A DNA stretch of 64,000 nucleotides from Psychromarinibacter sp048262455. GTDB taxonomy: Bacteria > Pseudomonadota > Alphaproteobacteria > Rhodobacterales > Rhodobacteraceae. The stretch is from positions 70,434 through 134,433 of the forward strand of contig JBLXFD010000010.1 of NCBI GenBank assembly GCA_048262455.1, written 5' to 3'. This document shows positions 60,828 through 64,000 of the stretch, in pieces (the stretch's first letter is position 1; every line of letters starts with the position of its first letter). Both the position numbers and the translations under genes were made by a program. Under the pieces are notes generated by a model. The model worked only from the letters and a program-made list of their open reading frames with translations. It made no database searches and was not told where the DNA came from.

Positions 60828-61610
60828 TCATTCCGCCGCGGTGGCGTCCTTGTCGGCCGGGGCCTTGTCGTCCTCATCCACCGGAGAGGTTTTGGGCTTG
60901 CGGCTGCGGGGCTTGCGCGGCTTGCTCTCGGGCTTGCTTTCCGGCGTTTCCACCAGGCCGCTGTCGCCCTCGCCGCCGAAATCGATCACATCGTCACTGC
61001 CGCCGGGGCCGCCGGTGTTGCTATCGGCCGGCGCGCTGTCGGCCTCGGGTTTGCGGCGGCGGTTGCGGGGGCGGCTGGGCGCGGGCTGGTCGCCCTGCTG
61101 TTGCGGCTGGGGTTGGGACTGCGGCTGGGACTGGGGCTGGTCGTCCTGCGCCGCCTCGTCCTGGCGGGGCTGCTGGTGGTTCTGGGCGCCCTGCCGGTTG
61201 TCGCCGCCCTGGTGGTTCTGGTTGCCGCCCTGCCGGTTGTCACCGCCCTGGTTGCCCTGGTTGCCGTTGTTCTGGCCACCATTGTTCTGGCCACCGTTGT
61301 TCTGGCCATTCCCCTGGCCGCCGTTCCCGCCCTGCTGGGACTCGTGCTGCTCGCGCCGCTGGTCCTGCTCACGCTGCGCCTCGGCCAGCATTCGGGTGTA
61401 GTGCTCGGCGTGCTGGTAGAAGTTCTCGGTCGCCACCCGGTCGCCGGACAATTGCGCGTCGCGCGCCAGCTGGGTGTACTTGTCGATGATCTGCTGCGGC
61501 GTGCCGCGCACCTTGCTCTCGGGCCCCGAGCTGTCGAAAACCCGGTTGACGATGTTGCCGACGGAGCGATTGCGCTGCTTGTTGCGCGAACGTGACTTGG
61601 ACGATCTCAT
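60828..61610 (-). CDS. DUF4167 family protein with Asn/Gln/Gly-rich low-complexity region
   Basis: A 260-aa protein. Residues about 1-90 match the DUF4167 domain: basic start (MRSSKSRSRNKQRNRSVGNI), NRVFDSSGPESKVRGTPQQI and YQHAEHYTRMLAEAQRE. Residues about 92-175 are low-complexity, built from units like GGQNN and GGDNRQ, then a Q/P-rich stretch and an acidic-basic tail with KPRKPRSRKPK (about 232-242). The basic start and disordered body suggest RNA binding; function is not known. ATG at 61610 is chosen because it starts the conserved domain. Neighbours on the same strand are prmC and prfA, as in many alphaproteobacteria. Confidence 0.85.
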   Translation of the reverse strand: MRSSKSRSRNKQRNRSVGNIVNRVFDSSGPESKVRGTPQQIIDKYTQLARDAQLSGDRVATENFYQHAEHYTRMLAEAQREQDQRREQHESQQGGNGGQGNGQNNGGQNNGGQNNGNQGNQGGDNRQGGNQNHQGGDNRQGAQNHQQPRQDEAAQDDQPQSQPQSQPQPQQQGDQPAPSRPRNRRRKPEADSAPADSNTGGPGGSDDVIDFGGEGDSGLVETPESKPESKPRKPRSRKPKTSPVDEDDKAPADKDATAAE

Positions 61611-61796
61611 ATTGCTTTGGTTTCCAGCCTGATTCTCTGGGCCTGCCCGACCGTGTCCGCGCGATCTGCGCAAAGGTGCATGCACCGGGGACGGACGTCT
61701 ATTTTAGGCTTATCGGCGAGGGGGAGCTTTGACATCCCGCCGCCCGCTTGCACCCGAGTAAGCACGCGTGCGCCACCATGACAAGCCAAAAGTCGC

Positions 61797-61819
61797 AAAA
61801 ACCGGTAAACGGGGCCGGT
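61797..61819 (-). terminator. Terminator after prmC
   Basis: On the minus strand ACCGG, nine bases, CCGGT and then a T-run of five follow the prmC stop. The stem is short (5 bp), but the position and T-run fit a Rho-independent terminator. It separates prmC from the DUF4167 gene. Confidence 0.5.
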
Positions 61820-61822
61820 ATT

Positions 61823-62680
61823 TCAGCGTTCCGTGGCCGAAGGAGCGTCAATCCGTGCCGAAACGACGCGGTCGTGCCCCTGAAGGTCGGGTGTCACCGT
61901 CACCGCGTCAAGGCCGGCGGCGGTGAAAATCCGCGTGACCGCGGCACCCTGCCCCGCGCCGATCTCCACCAGCAGGCGGCCGTTCGGGGCCAGCCGGGCC
62001 GCCGCGCCGGCGGCGATGGTGCGGTAGGCGGAAAGACCGTCGCCCCCGTCGGTGAGCGCGGCGCGCGGTTCGTGGTCGCGCACCTCGGGGGCGAGGCCGG
62101 GCATTTCGGCGGCGGCGATATAGGGCGGGTTCGACACGATCAGGTCGAAGCGCCCAGCGATGCCGGTCCACCAGTCGGCCTGCCGCAGTTCCAGCCGCGC
62201 CGCCACCTGGTGGGCATCGGCATTGCGGCGGGCGATCTCTAGGGCGGCGGCGGAGAGGTCGGTGGCGAGGCCGCTGGCCTCAGGCCGTTCGGCCAGCAGC
62301 GTCACCGCGATGGCGCCGCTGCCGGTGCCGAGGTCCAGCAGCCGGGTAAAGGGGTGTTCCAGCGCCAGCCGCACCAGCACCTCGGTCTCGGGACGCGGGT
62401 CCAGCACCTCCGGCGTCACCTCGAACCAGCGGTCCCAGAACAGCCGGCCGCCGAGGATCTGCGACAGCGGGCGGCGGGTGCGGCGGGCCTCGACGAGGGT
62501 GGCGAACCGGGTCTCGGCCTCGGCGCCCAGCAGGTCCTGCAGGTGCAGCGTCAGGCGGCTGCGGTCGACCCCCAGCGCATGGGCCAGCAGCAGCCGGGCG
62601 TCGCGCTCCGGCCCCTCCACCCCCGCCGCCCGCAGCACCGGGATGGCGGCGGCCAGGGCCGCGGCGGCGGGACGGCTCAC
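61823..62680 (-). CDS. prmC: Release factor glutamine methyltransferase
   Basis: A 285-aa SAM-dependent methylase (HemK) that methylates the glutamine of the GGQ motif in release factors. The N-terminal helical domain spans about residues 1-85; RLLDLGTGSGAIAV (about 113-126) binds SAM and NPPY (184-187) is the catalytic motif. Its start overlaps the prfA stop (ATGA), so enzyme and substrate are made together. Confidence 0.95.
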   Translation of the reverse strand: MSRPAAAALAAAIPVLRAAGVEGPERDARLLLAHALGVDRSRLTLHLQDLLGAEAETRFATLVEARRTRRPLSQILGGRLFWDRWFEVTPEVLDPRPETEVLVRLALEHPFTRLLDLGTGSGAIAVTLLAERPEASGLATDLSAAALEIARRNADAHQVAARLELRQADWWTGIAGRFDLIVSNPPYIAAAEMPGLAPEVRDHEPRAALTDGGDGLSAYRTIAAGAAARLAPNGRLLVEIGAGQGAAVTRIFTAAGLDAVTVTPDLQGHDRVVSARIDAPSATER

Positions 62681-63726
62681 GTCTCGATCTCGGCCAGCCG
62701 GGCGGCCTGGTCCTCGGCGGTGAGCGCGTCGATGATCTCGTCCAGGTCGCCCTGCATCACCTGGTCCAGCCGGTAGAGCGTCAGCCCGATGCGGTGGTCG
62801 GTCAGCCGCCCCTGGGGGAAGTTGTAGGTGCGGATCCGCTCCGAGCGGTCGCCGCTGCCCACCTGGCTTTTCCGGTCCGAGGCGCGGGCGCTGTCGACCC
62901 GGGCGCGTTCCATGTCGTAAAGCCGGGCGCGCAGCACGTTCATCGCGATCTCGCGGTTGCGGTGCTGGGACTTCTCCGAGCTGGTGACGACGAGGCCGGT
63001 GGGCACGTGGGTGATGCGCACCGCCGAATCGGTGGTGTTGACGTGCTGGCCGCCGGCGCCCGAGGCGCGCATGGTGTCAATCCGCAGGTCAGCGGGGTCG
63101 ATGCGCACGTCCACCTCCTCGGCCTCTGGCAGCACCGCGACGGTGGCAGCGGAGGTATGGATCCGCCCGCCCGATTCGGTGGCCGGCACCCGCTGCACCC
63201 GGTGCACGCCGCTTTCGTACTTGAGCCGGGCGAAGACCCCCTGCCCCTGCACGTTGGCGGTCAGCTCGCGGATGCCGCCCAGCTCGGTCTCCTGCAGCTC
63301 GATGATCTCGAAGCGCCAGCCCTTGGCCTCGGCGTGGCGCTGGTACATGCGCAGCAGGTCGCCGGCAAACAGCGCCGCCTCCTCGCCGCCGGTGCCGGGC
63401 CGGATCTCGAGGATCGCCGGACGCGCGTCGGCCGCGTCGCGGGGCAGCAGCGCCAGGCGCAGGGCCTGCTCCAGCTCCGGCAGGCGGGTGCGCAGGGCGG
63501 GCAGCTCCTCCTCGGCAAGGGCGCGCATCTCGGGGTCCTTCAGCATCGCCTCGGTCTCGGCGATCTCGGCGAGGAGGCGGCGGTACTCGGCGATCTGCTC
63601 CACCACCGGGCGCAGTTCGGCGTACTCGCGCCCGAGGGCGGCGATGTCACCGCCGCCCGCGCTCATGCGCGCCTCGATGTACTCGAAGCGTTCAGCGATC
63701 TGGGCGAGCTTTTCCATCGGGACCAT
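62677..63726 (-). CDS. prfA: Peptide chain release factor 1
   Basis: A 349-aa RF1, which ends translation at UAA and UAG. The stop-codon reading tripeptide is PAT (181-183, VPATESGGRIHTS) and the GGQ motif lies at 225-227 (GAGGQHVN). The N-terminal helical domain covers about residues 1-100. ATG at 63726 gives MVPMEKLAQI, the usual start in this lineage; ATG 63717 is an alternative. A family B repeat lies upstream. prmC follows with a four-base overlap. Confidence 0.95.
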   Translation of the reverse strand: MVPMEKLAQIAERFEYIEARMSAGGGDIAALGREYAELRPVVEQIAEYRRLLAEIAETEAMLKDPEMRALAEEELPALRTRLPELEQALRLALLPRDAADARPAILEIRPGTGGEEAALFAGDLLRMYQRHAEAKGWRFEIIELQETELGGIRELTANVQGQGVFARLKYESGVHRVQRVPATESGGRIHTSAATVAVLPEAEEVDVRIDPADLRIDTMRASGAGGQHVNTTDSAVRITHVPTGLVVTSSEKSQHRNREIAMNVLRARLYDMERARVDSARASDRKSQVGSGDRSERIRTYNFPQGRLTDHRIGLTLYRLDQVMQGDLDEIIDALTAEDQAARLAEIET

Positions 63727-63787
63727 GGGGTTCGTGTCACCGATTGGCGCGGCGGGGTCAAGCGGGGGCGGTGGGGGGGGCGCTGAA

Positions 63788-64000
63788 GGTGGGGTGAACC
63801 CCGCCCTACCGGTTCGTTCGAGCGATGCGATGGTCGGCCCCCGCAGGAGCCGAAGGGCGAAGCACATTGGCGCACTGCTATACCGAAGAGGTAGGGCGGG
63901 GTTCACCCCGCCACGGCGCAACGCCAGCCTGCCCGTGGGATGGCGCTGCTGCCCTCCGGCACAGGCGCTTTATCCCAGCCAACTCCGCGCGCAGAATGAG
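63788..64000. repeat. Repeat locus B upstream of prfA (runs off the window)
   Basis: A reverse-oriented palindrome ending in CTAC lies at about 63790-63810, then a forward GTAG palindrome at 63891, and the unit that follows reaches the TTTATCCC core (63969) and the window end. The CTAC...GTAG pair, about 80 bp apart, repeats the tail-to-tail layout at 35094-35173, and the spacer shares GGAGCCGAAGG-like bases with it. No gene is visible between 63727 and 64000. Confidence 0.85.

Overview
The window is a 64 kb stretch of chromosome from a very GC-rich alphaproteobacterium, almost certainly a member of the Rhodobacteraceae/Roseobacter lineage; the genus cannot be fixed from sequence alone. The evidence is the gene content and order typical of that group: dgt opposite erpA, pdxH with a two-domain cold-shock protein, a small DUF2852 membrane protein, dnaG-rpoD, the 'virulence factor'/MTHFR/methyltransferase operon, the DUF4167 protein next to prmC-prfA, and lptFG-lptD-surA-pdxA-rsmA. 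I see no rRNA, tRNA, CRISPR array, prophage, IS element or transposase gene. About 58 protein genes are housekeeping or metabolic.

Layout. 0-2.8 kb: dgt (cut by the window edge), erpA, two small unknowns, xth. 2.8-9.4 kb: a five-gene oligopeptide-type ABC importer. 9.4-16 kb: repeat array C, a DUF2852 gene behind two 19-bp palindromes, bpt, DUF192, a two-domain cold-shock protein, pdxH, fabI, a LysE-type exporter, gpt, repeat array A. 16-22 kb: a PpiD/SurA-type chaperone with a 23-unit five-residue repeat, trpE, repeat array B, aroB and aroK. 22-26.3 kb: a 45-aa membrane peptide, a secreted unknown, xerD, a VOC protein, a Gfo/Idh/MocA oxidoreductase. 26.3-30.3 kb: a urate catabolism cluster (NCS2 permease, allA, a puuE-uraD fusion, uraH). 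30.3-35 kb: rpoD and dnaG. 35.4-41.8 kb: five Tad (Flp pilus) minor-component genes in two blocks either side of gdhA. 41.8-46 kb: a secreted unknown, pgk, two cyclophilins. 46.5-53 kb: ppx, a one-carbon/cobalamin operon, holC, pepA. 53-60.8 kb: lptF, lptG, lptD, surA, pdxA, rsmA, an outer-membrane assembly operon. 60.8-64 kb: DUF4167 gene, prmC, prfA.

The most unusual content lies between the genes. Three families of intergenic repeats (A, B, C), about 15 units at eight loci, differ in sequence but share one design: a 10-bp inner stem, a 5-6 nt bulge always on the right strand at the same place, an outer stem, and a 72-74 nt loop with TTTAT at loop position about 23. The stem bases change in a compensating way between families. 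Family B units are separated by a GTAG-headed palindrome like the REP sequences used by RAYT transposases. They look like a composite REP/REPIN-type superfamily, often placed between convergent gene ends, and one repeat boundary supplies the aroB stop codon. A second theme is local control DNA: paired palindromes before the DUF2852 gene, five GANTC (CcrM-type) sites within 129 bp around the dnaG-rpoD junction, and hairpins between cistrons of the ABC importer.
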